A stretch of 43,683 bases of DNA, taken from Nitrosomonas sp. Nm34 (lineage in GTDB: Bacteria; Pseudomonadota; Gammaproteobacteria; Burkholderiales; Nitrosomonadaceae). Positions 8,504-18,721 of this stretch are shown in pieces. How positions within the stretch are numbered: the stretch's first letter is position 1; the number at the start of each line of letters is the position of its first letter. A program made the position numbers and the translations under genes. The notes below the pieces were generated by a model. That model saw nothing but the letters and a program-made list of their open reading frames with translations. It was not told the DNA's origin and did not search any database. Where the stretch lies: NCBI RefSeq assembly GCF_900113925.1, contig NZ_FORD01000024.1, positions 1 to 43,683 on the forward strand. Direction: 5' to 3'.

Positions 8504-9373
8504 ATGTTGAATCATTCGGGCATTTTCTCAAAACATCTGCCAGAGAAAGAGAATAACGGTACATTACGTGTTGCGGCTATACAGATGGCATCAGGACCCA
8601 GCGTGGCTGCCAATCTGGAAGAGGCGCTCCGCTTGATTGAGCTGGCTGTATCACAAGAAGCAAAGCTGGTTGCACTTCCGGAATATTTCTGTATTATGGG
8701 GTTGCGGGATACCGATAAATTAAGTGTGCGTGAGCAACCTGGCGAAGGCATGGTGCAATCATTTTTAAGCGAGACAGCTAAACGTTTCGGGATTTGGCTG
8801 GTGGGGGGATCCGTGCCGTTGGAGAGTTCGGTACCGGATAAGATTTATAATAGCTGCCTGGTTTATGATCATGAGGGCAGGCAGGTAGCACGCTACGATA
8901 AAATTCATTTATTCGGCCTTGAACTGGGTGAAGAACGTTTCGCGGAAGAAAAAACAATCAAAGCCGGAGATAAAGTCGTTGCAATAGATTCTCCTTTTGG
9001 GCGGATAGGTTTATCTATTTGTTATGATCTCCGCTTCCCTGAACTTTACCGTCTGATGGGGAAGGTGGATATCATTCTTGCTCCCTCTGCTTTTACTGCA
9101 ATTACAGGTAAAGCGCATTGGGAGACTTTAATCCGTGCACGTGCGATAGAGAATCAGGCCTATGTGATTGCACCAGCGCAGGGGGGGTTTCATGTCAATG
9201 GCCGTGAAACTAATGGAGATAGTATGATTGTGGATCCCTGGGGTGTGGTGATTGACCGGCTGGCACGTGGGCCTGGCGTGGTGGTGGCGACGTTGGATCG
9301 TGCCTACCAGTCGAGCGTGCGCGCAAGCCTGCCGGCATTAGAACATCGCTGCTTATACCTATGTCAAATGTAG
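8504..9373 (+). CDS. Carbon-nitrogen hydrolase, nitrilase family (deaminated glutathione amidase-like), 289 aa
   Basis: Cytoplasmic amidase of the nitrilase superfamily, Nit1/YbeM-like branch, likely cleaving the amide of deaminated glutathione or similar omega-amides. The catalytic triad is visible: Glu60 in LVALPEYF, Lys133 in YDKIHLFG and Cys173 in SICYDLRFPE. The substrate is inferred from the family and gene context, not from the sequence. A good ribosome site, AGGGGAGGAAG (about 8490-8500), supports the start. The first 20 residues extend beyond the usual start of the domain (LRVAAIQMAS), so a shorter form is possible. It sits between yhdP and tldD on the same strand, probably in one operon. 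Confidence 0.9.
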   Translation: MLNHSGIFSKHLPEKENNGTLRVAAIQMASGPSVAANLEEALRLIELAVSQEAKLVALPEYFCIMGLRDTDKLSVREQPGEGMVQSFLSETAKRFGIWLVGGSVPLESSVPDKIYNSCLVYDHEGRQVARYDKIHLFGLELGEERFAEEKTIKAGDKVVAIDSPFGRIGLSICYDLRFPELYRLMGKVDIILAPSAFTAITGKAHWETLIRARAIENQAYVIAPAQGGFHVNGRETNGDSMIVDPWGVVIDRLARGPGVVVATLDRAYQSSVRASLPALEHRCLYLCQM

Positions 9374-9495
9374 AAAGATGACTGTTTACTTTGAACAGAA
9401 TAAGAAATGAAATGTCTTGAAGAAGGACAGCTTTTATTCTGTTTTTTATCGCAAGTAGTTAAAATGTGTGTTGTAAAAATGAGTTTAATCTTAAA

Positions 9496-10944
9496 ATGAA
9501 TGAGTTTTTTACCATTGCTGACCGTTGTCTGCTGACGCCCTATGAGCTGGATACGAATAGATTACATCACGTGTTTGGGCAAATACTTACCCATCGGATC
9601 GATTATGCCGATCTTTATTTTCAATATAATCGTTCTGAAGGATGGGTTCTTGAAGAAGGCATTGTTAAATCAGGTAGCTTTAATATCGATCAGGGTGTCG
9701 GCGTCCGCGCGCTCAGTGGTGAAAAAACTGCTTTTGCGTATTCAGATGAGATCAGCCTGGATGCACTCGTGTCGGCAGCCAAAGCAACACGCGCTATTGC
9801 TGGCCAGGGAAGCCTGCATCCCGTTCACGTCGTTAAACAGGTGGCGCACTATAACACCAGGTCACTTTACCTTCCGCAGGATCCTATTGCGAACTTTAAA
9901 GATAGCGACAAAGTGGCATTGTTGGAGAAACTTGAACAGTTTGCGCGTGCGATAGATAAGCGCGTCATTCAGGTTGTGGCATCACTTGCAGGTGAGTACG
10001 AGGTTATCATGGTTGCGCGTAGTGATGGATTGCTAGCTGCAGACGTGAGGCCATTAGTACGCATGTCATTACAGGTCATAGCAGAAGAAAATGGCCGGCG
10101 TGAACAGGGCGTTGCGGGTGGAGGTGGACGATTTGATTACACCTACTTTACGGATGAAATACTAAATGACTATGCCCAAAAGGCAGTACACCAAGCGGTG
10201 GTGAATCTGAATGCGAGACCTGCTCCGGCAGGACCCATGACAGTCGTTCTAGGAAATGGCTGGCCTGGTATCCTGCTGCATGAAGCCATTGGTCATGGAT
10301 TGGAAGGTGATTTTAACCGCAAGGGTAGCTCGGCTTTTTCTGGACGCATTGGTGAACGAGTTGCGGCCGATGGTGTGACGGTGGTGGATGATGGTACGCT
10401 GGTTAATCGTCGTGGATCGTTGAATATTGATGATGAAGGGAATCCCACTCAATGTACGGTATTGATTGAGAAGGGTGTGCTCAAAGGCTATCTGCAAGAC
10501 AGCCTGAATGCAAGACTCATGAATCATCCTCTTACCGGTAATGGCAGGCGAGAATCTTTTGCACATATCCCCATGCCACGCATGACAAATACCTATATGC
10601 TGAATGGAAATAAACATCCAGAAGAAATTATTGAGTCAGTGAAACATGGATTATATGCCGCAAATTTTGGGGGTGGGCAAGTCGATATCACGAGTGGTAA
10701 ATTTGTCTTTTCTGCTGCGGAAGCTTACATGATAGAGAATGGGAAAATTTCTTACCCCATAAAGGGAGCCACTTTAATTGGTAATGGCCCGGATATTCTG
10801 ACACGTGTTTCCATGATAGGTAATGATATGGCGCTGGATCCAGGGATCGGCACATGTGGGAAAGAAGGACAGAGTGTACCAGTAGGCGTAGGGCAACCAA
10901 CGCTGCGAGTGGAAGGATTGACAGTAGGGGGGACCGGTGGTTGA
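9496..10944 (+). CDS. tldD: Metalloprotease TldD, 482 aa
   Basis: Subunit of the TldD/TldE (PmbA) protease, which degrades unfolded peptides and trims modified peptides such as microcins. The zinc motif HEAIGH lies at residues 262-267, and the C-terminal GTCGKEGQ region with the conserved Cys is present. The frame is open up to a GTG at 9466, which would add ten residues. The ATG at 9496 ([18 protein letters not shown]) agrees better with the usual TldD start, although neither has a strong ribosome site. The partner tldE/pmbA is not in this window. The gene is the third of the yhdP-nitrilase-tldD group. Confidence 0.93.
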   Translation: MNEFFTIADRCLLTPYELDTNRLHHVFGQILTHRIDYADLYFQYNRSEGWVLEEGIVKSGSFNIDQGVGVRALSGEKTAFAYSDEISLDALVSAAKATRAIAGQGSLHPVHVVKQVAHYNTRSLYLPQDPIANFKDSDKVALLEKLEQFARAIDKRVIQVVASLAGEYEVIMVARSDGLLAADVRPLVRMSLQVIAEENGRREQGVAGGGGRFDYTYFTDEILNDYAQKAVHQAVVNLNARPAPAGPMTVVLGNGWPGILLHEAIGHGLEGDFNRKGSSAFSGRIGERVAADGVTVVDDGTLVNRRGSLNIDDEGNPTQCTVLIEKGVLKGYLQDSLNARLMNHPLTGNGRRESFAHIPMPRMTNTYMLNGNKHPEEIIESVKHGLYAANFGGGQVDITSGKFVFSAAEAYMIENGKISYPIKGATLIGNGPDILTRVSMIGNDMALDPGIGTCGKEGQSVPVGVGQPTLRVEGLTVGGTGG

Positions 10945-11293
10945 TAAGAACCGGTTATCTTCCTGCTGGTTAATCATCACTCCAGGAATTTTCTCAGTGT
11001 CAATTAGGCGGGAATAAAACCCGAATTCCTAGTAATATATGCGGATGCATACATTTCCTTTATATGGCAAAACGAGTAGCGCTTCGTCTGATGATATATA
11101 AGGATGATCGGTCGTTAATAGGGCTGCTTCCTGCAGTCTGATTTTAATACACCTGAGAGTTAGCTAAGCATCTTGATTAATTTATGACTGAAATATTCGA
11201 GGTGTATGAAATATATTTGAGATAAGCAAGGATATATTTAACTAAATTCTTATTTTTAGATTTTTGATTTTTTGATACCAGGATGCACAAAGT
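10945..11293. other. Intergenic region before ilvB
   Basis: This 349-base AT-rich gap separates tldD from the ilv genes and should contain the ilv promoter. I see no convincing terminator after tldD, no T-box and no amino-acid-rich leader peptide with a ribosome site. A 13-codon ORF at 11184-11225 contains Ile, Val and Leu codons but lacks a ribosome site. Confidence 0.5.
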
Positions 11294-12997
11294 ATGAGTG
11301 TAGAATTAACAGGTGCCGAGATTACGGTGCGTTGCCTGCAGGAAGAAGGGGTGAAGTATATTTTTGGCTATCCTGGCGGTGCAGTGTTGTTTATTTATGA
11401 TGAGCTATTTAAGCAAGATAAAGTAAAGCATATTTTGGTTCGCCATGAACAAGCAGCGCTTCATGCTGCAGATGGTTATGCTCGATCCAGTCACAATGTA
11501 GGGGTTGCTTTGGTGACATCAGGGCCTGGGGTCACGAACGCTGTAACAGGTATTGCAACTGCCTATATGGATTCTATCCCCCTCGTGATTATTAGTGGGC
11601 AGGTCCCTACCGCAGCCATTGGTCAAGATGCCTTTCAGGAAGTGGATACCGTGGGAATTACACGCCCCTGTGTCAAACATAATTTTCTGGTGAAAGATGT
11701 CACTGAGCTTGCATCGACGATAAAAAAGGCTTTTGTGATTGCTTCAACCGGCCGTCCCGGTCCCGTTCTGGTGGATATTCCCAAAGATGTCACACAACAA
11801 AAGGCGGTATTTGATTACCCAAGCAGTGTGAGTATGCGTTCTTACAAGCCGGTCAGCGAGGGAGATAGCCAACAGATAAAAAAAGCGGCGCAATTGATTT
11901 TAAGTGCAAAGAGGCCGATGGTTTATTCAGGGGGAGGGGTGATTCTGGATAATGCATCTGAGGCTTTGACAGAATTGGTACATTTGCTGAATTTTCCATG
12001 TACTAATACCTTAATGGGACTTGGGGGTTATCCTGCGACAGATAAACGGTTTGTCGGTATGTTAGGTATGCATGGAACCTATGAAGCGAATATGGCGATG
12101 CAATATTGTGATGTATTGATCGCAGTCGGTGCGCGTTTCGATGATCGTGTCATTGGTAATCCCAAGCATTTTTACAGTGAAGAGCGAAAGATTATTCATA
12201 TTGATATTGACCCTTCGTCTATTTCCAAGCGTGTCAAGGTGGACATCCCCATAGTGGGAAGCGTTTCGGAAGTATTGAATGAACTGATTAAATTGATCAA
12301 GGCCAGTAAAGAAAAAATAGATGAGCATGCGCTTAAGGAATGGTGGAGACAAATAGATTCATGGCGCGAACGAGATTGCCTAAGATATGATCGTACGAGT
12401 GCAGTGATTAAACCGCAGATGGTGGTGGAAAAACTTTATGCGGTGACGAAGGGTGATGCATTTGTTACGTCAGATGTCGGGCAGCATCAAATGTGGGCGG
12501 CACAGTTCTATCGGTTTAATAAACCTCGCCGTTGGATTAATTCAGGCGGACTAGGGACCATGGGATTTGGACTGCCTTCCGCAATGGGTGCGCAATTAGC
12601 TAATCCCGATGGCATAGTCGCGTGCATTACAGGTGAAGCGAGCATACAGATGTGTATCCAGGAATTATCCACCTGTAAACAATACAGCTTACCCCTTAAA
12701 ATTATTAATCTTAATAACCGGTATATGGGCATGGTTCGGCAATGGCAGGAATTTTTCCATGGCAACCGCTATTCAGAGTCTTATATGAATGCGCTTCCGG
12801 ATTTTGTCAAACTGGCCGAGAGCTATGGCCACGTCGGCATGAAGATAGAGAAGCCAGAAGATATCGAGGGCGCTTTGGAGGAGGCTTTTAAACTCAAAGA
12901 GCGATTAGTTTTTATGGATTTTATTACCGATCAAACGGAAAACGTATTTCCTATGGTCCCAGGTGGTAAAGGGTTATCTGAAATGATTCTGGTGTAA
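11294..12997 (+). CDS. ilvB: Acetolactate synthase large subunit, 567 aa
   Basis: Catalytic subunit of acetohydroxyacid synthase, joining two pyruvates, or pyruvate and 2-oxobutyrate, in the first common step of Val/Leu and Ile synthesis. It uses thiamine diphosphate, Mg and FAD. The catalytic Glu52 lies in LVRHEQAA, the middle FAD-binding domain is intact, and the C-terminal thiamine diphosphate motif reads TGEASIQM...NLNN. The usual motif is GDG; the change to GEA is unusual against the textbook consensus, but I believe similar forms occur in Betaproteobacteria. Three bases separate it from ilvH, so the two are co-transcribed. It is closer to IlvI/IlvB class enzymes than to catabolic AlsS because a small subunit follows. 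Confidence 0.96.
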   Translation: MSVELTGAEITVRCLQEEGVKYIFGYPGGAVLFIYDELFKQDKVKHILVRHEQAALHAADGYARSSHNVGVALVTSGPGVTNAVTGIATAYMDSIPLVIISGQVPTAAIGQDAFQEVDTVGITRPCVKHNFLVKDVTELASTIKKAFVIASTGRPGPVLVDIPKDVTQQKAVFDYPSSVSMRSYKPVSEGDSQQIKKAAQLILSAKRPMVYSGGGVILDNASEALTELVHLLNFPCTNTLMGLGGYPATDKRFVGMLGMHGTYEANMAMQYCDVLIAVGARFDDRVIGNPKHFYSEERKIIHIDIDPSSISKRVKVDIPIVGSVSEVLNELIKLIKASKEKIDEHALKEWWRQIDSWRERDCLRYDRTSAVIKPQMVVEKLYAVTKGDAFVTSDVGQHQMWAAQFYRFNKPRRWINSGGLGTMGFGLPSAMGAQLANPDGIVACITGEASIQMCIQELSTCKQYSLPLKIINLNNRYMGMVRQWQEFFHGNRYSESYMNALPDFVKLAESYGHVGMKIEKPEDIEGALEEAFKLKERLVFMDFITDQTENVFPMVPGGKGLSEMILV

Positions 12998-13000
12998 CCA

Positions 13001-13492
13001 ATGCGGCATATTATTTCTTTATTGATGGAAAATGAGTCCGGTGCATTGTCTCGAGTAGCCGGCTTGTTTTCGGCACGAGGCTATAATATTGAGTCACTCA
13101 ATGTAGCGCCGACAGAAGATCCCACTTTGTCTCGTATGACTTTGGTCACAGTCGGCTCGGATGAAGTGATCGAGCAAATTACCAAGCAGCTGAATAAACT
13201 AATTGAGGTGGTCAAAATAGTTGATTTGAGCGAGGGAGATCATATCGAGCGAGAGCTTATGTTGGTGAAAGTCCGAGCTATTGGCGAGGATCGCGAAGAG
13301 ATCAAACGGTTGGCAGATATTTTTCGCGGCAGTATTATTGATGTCACAGACAAGTCATACACGATAGAGCTGACAGGTACCAGTTCAAAACTTGATGCCT
13401 TTCTTGAAACAATGCAGCGAAATATGATTCTTGAGACTATCCGAACGGGTGCTTCCGGTTTAGGTCGTGGAGAGCGAATTTTAAAAGAATAA
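13001..13492 (+). CDS. ilvH: Acetolactate synthase small (regulatory) subunit, 163 aa
   Basis: Regulatory subunit that activates the large subunit and confers valine feedback inhibition. The N-terminal ACT domain is clear: ISLLMENESGALSRVAGLF followed by SARGYNIESLNVAPTEDP (about residues 5-47). The C-terminal half carries the usual IlvH conserved region, with DRxEIKRL and DIFRGSIIDV. The length is normal. The start lies three bases after the ilvB stop. It is followed by a 141-bp transposon-like element, so transcription into ilvC may be disturbed. Confidence 0.96.
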   Translation: MRHIISLLMENESGALSRVAGLFSARGYNIESLNVAPTEDPTLSRMTLVTVGSDEVIEQITKQLNKLIEVVKIVDLSEGDHIERELMLVKVRAIGEDREEIKRLADIFRGSIIDVTDKSYTIELTGTSSKLDAFLETMQRNMILETIRTGASGLGRGERILKE

Positions 13493-13509
13493 CAGATTGA
13501 TTTAATAAA

Positions 13510-13650
13510 GGGCGCCTCTAAAAATTCAGAGTTCTAAACAAGACAAGGCAAGAACAAAAAATGTTGACGCAGCCTATCACTGATAGGTGAGGAAATGTTT
13601 TTTGTGAACAATGAAGTATTGTGATGGAATATGAATTTTTAGAGGCGCCC
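13510..13650. mobile_element. MITE-like element, 141 bp, with perfect 19-bp terminal inverted repeats
   Basis: The left end GGGCGCCTCTAAAAATTCA (13510-13528) is the exact reverse complement of the right end at 13632-13650. An internal palindrome CCTATCA-c-TGATAGG (13573-13587) sits in the middle. There is no reading frame, so movement would need a transposase elsewhere. No clear target duplication is visible in the flanks. A decayed relative is present near 42502-42570. I recall similar intergenic repeats in Nitrosomonas genomes, but this needs a search. Confidence 0.85.
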
Positions 13651-13697
13651 TGAAGATAACTAACTGTCTATGCAGTGTCAGTCATTAGAGTTTTGTT

Positions 13698-13726
13698 TTG
13701 ATGTTTTTGCACCAGCTGGGTATATA
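13698..13726 (+). promoter_or_regulatory. Candidate sigma-70 promoter for ilvC
   Basis: TTGATG (13698-13703) and TATATA (13721-13726) are separated by 17 bases. The predicted start near 13733 would give a very short leader containing the AAAGGA ribosome site. A separate promoter makes sense because a mobile element separates ilvC from ilvBH. Confidence 0.35.
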
Positions 13727-13733
13727 TTATTAA

Positions 13734-14759
<1,026 letters not shown>

Positions 14760-14816
14760 TGAAGAACTTATCTGCGCATTTTTGTCTAAAACCGATTTAA
14801 AATACTTCGCTTTTTT

Positions 14817-14841
14817 ACCCGATATTTTATAAATATCGGGT
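14817..14841. repeat. Stem-loop between ilvC and psd
   Basis: Perfect 11-base arms ACCCGATATTT and AAATATCGGGT flank a 3-base loop. No T run follows on either strand, so it is not a standard intrinsic terminator. It may protect the ilvC transcript end or mark a processing point before psd. Confidence 0.5.
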
Positions 14842-14863
14842 TAACCTTCTATTTAAGTTACTC

Positions 14864-15511
14864 ATGTCAACTTATCCTCATCCTATTATTGCACGCGAAG
14901 GTTGGTTTCATATTACCGTCGCGTTTTCAATCGCTTTATTGGTTCATCTATTTTTAGGCTGGTTGTGGGCATTACCCTTCTGGTTTATTGCACTGTTCGT
15001 TTTGCAGTTTTTTCGGGACCCACCCCGCATCATTCCATTACAGGCTAATGCTATATTAGCGCCTGCAGATGGGAGGATTGTCGCTGTTGAGAAAACGCAG
15101 GATCCTTTTCTTAATCGTGAGGCGATTAAAGTCAGTGTATTCATGAATGTGTTTAATGTTCATTCCAATCGTAGCCCTGTGGATGGAGTGATAAAAGACC
15201 GCTGGTATTTCCCGGGTAAATTTATTAACGCTAGCTTATCCAAGGCTTCCTTAGAAAATGAACGTAATGCTCTCTGGATAAAAACAGATAAGGGGCTCGA
15301 TGTAACTTGTGTGCAGATTGCAGGTTTGATCGCAAAACGTATTATATGTCACGTCAACCCTGGTGATCGCCTGGCACGTGGGCAACGATTTGGATTTATT
15401 CGCTTTGGTTCAAGAGTGGATGTTTATCTGCCAACCGATACTAGAATTAATGTCAATATTGGTGATAAAGTTTATGCGACGCTAACCATATTAGCTGAGT
15501 TACGCAGTTAG
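14864..15511 (+). CDS. psd: Phosphatidylserine decarboxylase proenzyme, 215 aa
   Basis: Converts phosphatidylserine to phosphatidylethanolamine at the inner membrane. The protein is made as a proenzyme that cleaves itself to create a pyruvoyl group. The short form of the family is recognised by its length of 215 and by the self-cleavage site G182-S183 in [13 protein letters not shown]-terminal hydrophobic segments (about residues 15-50) and FFRDPPR are typical, as are [10 protein letters not shown] and [15 protein letters not shown]. It is followed after 120 bases by pssA, which makes its substrate, so the two genes form a phospholipid pair inside the ilv/leu cluster. Confidence 0.95.
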   Translation: MSTYPHPIIAREGWFHITVAFSIALLVHLFLGWLWALPFWFIALFVLQFFRDPPRIIPLQANAILAPADGRIVAVEKTQDPFLNREAIKVSVFMNVFNVHSNRSPVDGVIKDRWYFPGKFINASLSKASLENERNALWIKTDKGLDVTCVQIAGLIAKRIICHVNPGDRLARGQRFGFIRFGSRVDVYLPTDTRINVNIGDKVYATLTILAELRS

Positions 15512-15632
15512 GCAAATTTGTTTATGATTGCTACCTCTTAATTTGTTTGCTAGATTAATAAAATTATTTTCTATTTTTTGCTATTTATCTTTCCTTATTC
15601 CATTGTAGGCTATTATGTAGTTCATACTAAAA

Positions 15633-16415
15633 ATGCATGAACCGAACTCAGCGCGCTTTGCGCTTAAGTCCCGATTGCGACGCAGAGGGATTTATCTATT
15701 GCCGAATTTATTTACCACAGCCGCATTGTTTGCAGGTTTCTTTGCGATTGTGCAGGCCATGAATGGTCACTACGAGAATTCTGCCATAGCCATTTTCGTG
15801 GCAATGGTGTTGGATGGCCTGGATGGCCGAGTCGCGCGTATAACGCATACTCAAAGTGAGTTTGGCGCAGAGTATGACAGCTTGTCGGATATGGTTTCTT
15901 TTGGGGTTGCCCCTGCGCTCGTCGCATATGTGTGGGTACTAAAAGAGATGGGTAAATTGGGGTGGATAGCGGCGTTTATTTATTGCGCTTGTGCGGCATT
16001 ACGACTGGCACGTTTTAACACCAACATAGAAGTAGTGGATAAGCGTTTTTTCCAGGGGCTGCCTAGCCCCGCAGCCGCTGCCTTGATAGCTGGACTGGTA
16101 TGGGTAGCATCGGATTTTGAAATACAAGGCGCGGATATCAAGTGGCTGGTATGGGCAGTGACGCTGTTTGCTGGCCTTACCATGGTGAGTAATTTGCCTT
16201 ACTATAGTGGTAAAGAGTTCAATCTGCGCAGACGTGTCCCTTTTTTCTCAGTTTTACTTTTATTATTGTTCTTTTTTGTCTTAATACCGAGTCATCCGCC
16301 TGTGGTGTTGTTTGGCTTATTCTCTCTCTATGCTTTATCAGGCTATTTCATGAAGTTATGGCGGCTGAGTAAAAGTAAAAAGAACGATGAGATAAAAAAT
16401 CAGAATATGACATAG
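15633..16415 (+). CDS. pssA: CDP-diacylglycerol-serine O-phosphatidyltransferase, 260 aa
   Basis: Makes phosphatidylserine from CDP-diacylglycerol and serine in the inner membrane, upstream of Psd. The CDP-alcohol phosphotransferase signature is complete: D64-G65, A68-R69, G78, D82 and D86 in DGRVARITHTQSEFGAEYD and the following SLSD. Several membrane segments follow, for example LVWAVTLFAGLTMVSNLPYY and FFSVLLLLLFFFVLI. The tail is basic (SKSKKNDEIKN). It is the multi-membrane-segment pssA type rather than the soluble E. coli type. The start is Met followed by a basic N-terminal stretch LKSRLRRRGIYLLPNLFT; no strong ribosome site is visible. Confidence 0.95.
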   Translation: MHEPNSARFALKSRLRRRGIYLLPNLFTTAALFAGFFAIVQAMNGHYENSAIAIFVAMVLDGLDGRVARITHTQSEFGAEYDSLSDMVSFGVAPALVAYVWVLKEMGKLGWIAAFIYCACAALRLARFNTNIEVVDKRFFQGLPSPAAAALIAGLVWVASDFEIQGADIKWLVWAVTLFAGLTMVSNLPYYSGKEFNLRRRVPFFSVLLLLLFFFVLIPSHPPVVLFGLFSLYALSGYFMKLWRLSKSKKNDEIKNQNMT

Positions 16416-16461
16416 CGGTCTTGCGCTTGCAGAAATATTGGAAACGTTTTATATTTCTATC

Positions 16462-16566
16462 ATGAACAAGTTGACAACTAATTTTCCGGTATCTCTATTC
16501 TTCTTATATTTCTCTTCTTTGGCCTGGTTGCATCTAACAGGCTATCTGCTGCGCCGTGGGCGCTAA
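16462..16566 (+). CDS. Possible Leu-rich small protein or leader peptide upstream of leuA (34 aa)
   Basis: A 34-codon ORF lies in the 240-base gap between pssA and leuA. Eight of its codons are Leu, including a Leu-Leu pair just before the basic end RRGR. It has a hydrophobic middle (VSLFFLYFSSLAWLHL), so it could be a small membrane peptide. A leucine leader peptide that senses Leu-tRNA is the other reading. The last codons overlap a GC stem GCGCC-gtg-GGCGC (16551-16563). No good ribosome site is visible and the gene may be chance. I do not recognise it as a named family. Confidence 0.3.
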   Translation: MNKLTTNFPVSLFFLYFSSLAWLHLTGYLLRRGR

Positions 16567-16603
16567 AATTCAATACTTCTTTCACTCGCTTGCTGATAAT
16601 CTA

Positions 16604-16626
16604 AAAAATTCGAAATCCGAATTTTT
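16604..16626 (+). promoter_or_regulatory. AT-rich stem-loop in the leuA leader
   Basis: Perfect 9-base arms AAAAATTCG and CGAATTTTT with loop AAATC, about 40 bases before the leuA start. Its T-rich right arm could act as a weak terminator, consistent with attenuation after the Leu-rich ORF, but the stem has only two G-C pairs. Confidence 0.3.
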
Positions 16627-16669
16627 AATCTTTGCTCTGTAATTTAGATTTCATTCGATGGAGAAAATG

Positions 16670-18202
16670 ATGCGCGACCATTTGTTTATTTTTGATACCA
16701 CCTTACGTGATGGGGAGCAAAGCCCTGGTGCTTCCATGACAAAAGAAGAGAAAGTGCGGATTGCTCGACAGCTTGAGCGTATGGGGGTTGATGTTATTGA
16801 GGCAGGTTTTCCGGCAGCTTCTAATGGGGATTTTGAAGCCGTCAAGGCAGTGGCTGATACGATTAAGGATAGCGTGGTTTGTGGACTTGCTCGCGCTATC
16901 GAAACCGATATCAATCGCGCGGGTGAAGCCTTGTGTGGTGCTAATGCAGCGCGCATTCACACTTTTATTGCCACCTCACCCATACACATGAAGAATAAAT
17001 TGCGCATGTCGCCGGAACAAGTGGTCGAGCAAGCGGTGAAAGCTATAAAATGGGCACGTCGGTATACAGACAACGTTGAATTTTCTCCAGAGGATGCCGG
17101 TCGGTCTGAAATCAATTTTCTGTGTCGTGTTTTGGAAGCAGTGATTGATGCGGGGGCAAAGACATTGAATATTCCAGATACAGTAGGGTATACCATGCCA
17201 GATCAGTTTGGCCAACTTATTCGGACATTGCGTGAGCGTATTCCCAATTCAGATAAAGTCATTTTCTCCGTTCATTGTCACAATGATCTAGGGTTAGCGG
17301 TCGCTAATTCATTGTCGGCAGTCATAAATGGCGCGAGACAAGTTGAATGTACCATTAATGGACTGGGTGAGCGCGCTGGAAATGCTGCGCTTGAAGAAGT
17401 TGTCATGGCCGTTCGTACACGGCAAGATTTCTTTCCATGTGATACGCGCATCGATACCACCCATATTGTTCCTGCCAGTAAATTGGTTTCAGGAATTACC
17501 GGTTTTCCAGTACAACCTAATAAAGCTATTGTTGGCGCAAATGCGTTTGCGCATGAATCTGGAATTCATCAAGATGGTGTGCTCAAACATCGTGAGACTT
17601 ATGAAATTATGCGTGCAGAAGATGTGGGCTGGGGAACCAATAAGTTGTTGCTGGGTAAGCATTCTGGCCGTAACGCGTTTCGTACCCGTTTAAAGGAACT
17701 TGGCATTGAGTTTGAATCTGAGGAAATGCTCAATACTATGTTTGTGCGCTTTAAGGATCTGGCAGATAAAAAACATGAAATTTTTGATGAAGATCTGCAC
17801 GCACTGGTCTCGGATGAGGTGCAGACTCCTGAAGAACATTATCGATTGCTTTCACTCACTGCACATAGTGAAACAGGTGAGACTCCTTTCGCTCGGGTAG
17901 TGATCGCTGCCGGGAGTAATGAACTACATGCCGAGTCTGAAGGGAGCGGTCCAGTTGACGCAACTTTTCGTGCGATTGAAAAGATCTTGAATAGTGGCGC
18001 CGAATTACAATTGTTTTCGGTTAACAACATTACTAGTGGAACGGATGCACAAGGTGAGGTGACGGTCAGGTTGCAGAAATCCGGTAGAATTGTAAATGGC
18101 CAAGGGGCAGATACAGATATTGTCGTGGCTTCTGCTAAAGCTTATCTCAGCGCATTCAATAAACTGTATAGCAGGCTTGAGAAAGCCCATCCGCAGGTTT
18201 GA
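16670..18202 (+). CDS. leuA: 2-isopropylmalate synthase, 510 aa
   Basis: First committed enzyme of leucine synthesis: condenses acetyl-CoA with 2-oxoisovalerate (from the ilv genes upstream). The N-terminal TIM barrel begins with [13 protein letters not shown]. Metal-binding and catalytic motifs [22 protein letters not shown] and HESGIHQDG follow. The C-terminal part is the LeuA dimer domain that binds leucine for feedback inhibition. Three in-frame ATGs are present, at 16658, 16667 and 16670. The GGAG ribosome site (16660-16663) overlaps the first one and is spaced six bases from the third, so [11 protein letters not shown] is the most likely start. The stop is four bases before the next gene. 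Confidence 0.96.
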   Translation: MRDHLFIFDTTLRDGEQSPGASMTKEEKVRIARQLERMGVDVIEAGFPAASNGDFEAVKAVADTIKDSVVCGLARAIETDINRAGEALCGANAARIHTFIATSPIHMKNKLRMSPEQVVEQAVKAIKWARRYTDNVEFSPEDAGRSEINFLCRVLEAVIDAGAKTLNIPDTVGYTMPDQFGQLIRTLRERIPNSDKVIFSVHCHNDLGLAVANSLSAVINGARQVECTINGLGERAGNAALEEVVMAVRTRQDFFPCDTRIDTTHIVPASKLVSGITGFPVQPNKAIVGANAFAHESGIHQDGVLKHRETYEIMRAEDVGWGTNKLLLGKHSGRNAFRTRLKELGIEFESEEMLNTMFVRFKDLADKKHEIFDEDLHALVSDEVQTPEEHYRLLSLTAHSETGETPFARVVIAAGSNELHAESEGSGPVDATFRAIEKILNSGAELQLFSVNNITSGTDAQGEVTVRLQKSGRIVNGQGADTDIVVASAKAYLSAFNKLYSRLEKAHPQV

Positions 18203-18206
18203 TAAC

Positions 18207-18713
18207 ATGAAACGTTTTTTCCTTTGCTTATTTCTTTTATTGAGTTTCGTATCTTTTTATGGTCAGGCAGAGGCGTTCCAGTTCAGATTTGAGGATAGCA
18301 AGGGAAAAATACATCAATTGAGTGATTATAGAGGAAAATGGGTGCTGGTAAATTTCTGGGCAACCTGGTGCCCTCCCTGCCTGGAGGAAATTCCTGATTT
18401 GATCTCGCTTTACCAAAACCGAAAGGATGTAATAATCATTGGGATCGCTATGGATTATGCCGATACCGAAACGATAGTAAAATTTGCTGATGCAATGTCT
18501 ATTCCTTATCCGATCGTTTTCGGTACCCGAGAGATTGCTTTACAGCTTGATGAATTATCGATGCTGCCTAGTACCTATTTATTCGACCCTGCTGGTAAAC
18601 CTGCAGCACGAAAGATTGGCCTGCTTAACCGAGAGGAGATTGAAAAATTCATACAGAGTTATTCAGGAAGAACGGATCCAGTCAATGCAGTTGATTCCCC
18701 TCATACTAAATAG
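18207..18713 (+). CDS. TlpA/ResA-like periplasmic thiol-disulfide oxidoreductase, 168 aa
   Basis: Secreted or membrane-anchored thioredoxin-fold protein. A signal peptide is visible (KRFFLCLFLLLSFVSFYGQAEA, cut near residue 23). The active site is W54-C55-P-P-C58 in FWATWCPPC, followed by LEEIPDL as in TlpA/ResA. It probably reduces disulfides outside the cytoplasm, for example apocytochrome c haem-binding cysteines; the substrate is inferred. An upstream in-frame start at 18096 lies inside leuA and would remove the signal peptide from the N-terminus, so 18207 is chosen. Its start is four bases after leuA, which suggests co-transcription although the functions differ. It converges with the transglycosylase gene eight bases away. 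Confidence 0.88.
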   Translation: MKRFFLCLFLLLSFVSFYGQAEAFQFRFEDSKGKIHQLSDYRGKWVLVNFWATWCPPCLEEIPDLISLYQNRKDVIIIGIAMDYADTETIVKFADAMSIPYPIVFGTREIALQLDELSMLPSTYLFDPAGKPAARKIGLLNREEIEKFIQSYSGRTDPVNAVDSPHTK

Positions 18714-18721
18714 AAATGTTG

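Noticed and set aside
11184..11225. 13-codon ORF with Ile, Val and Leu codons before ilvB
   Set aside because: No ribosome site, no terminator or alternative stems nearby; likely chance in AT-rich sequence.
14817..14841. Hairpin after ilvC as a terminator
   Set aside because: The stem is good but no T run follows on either strand, so it is listed only as a stem-loop.
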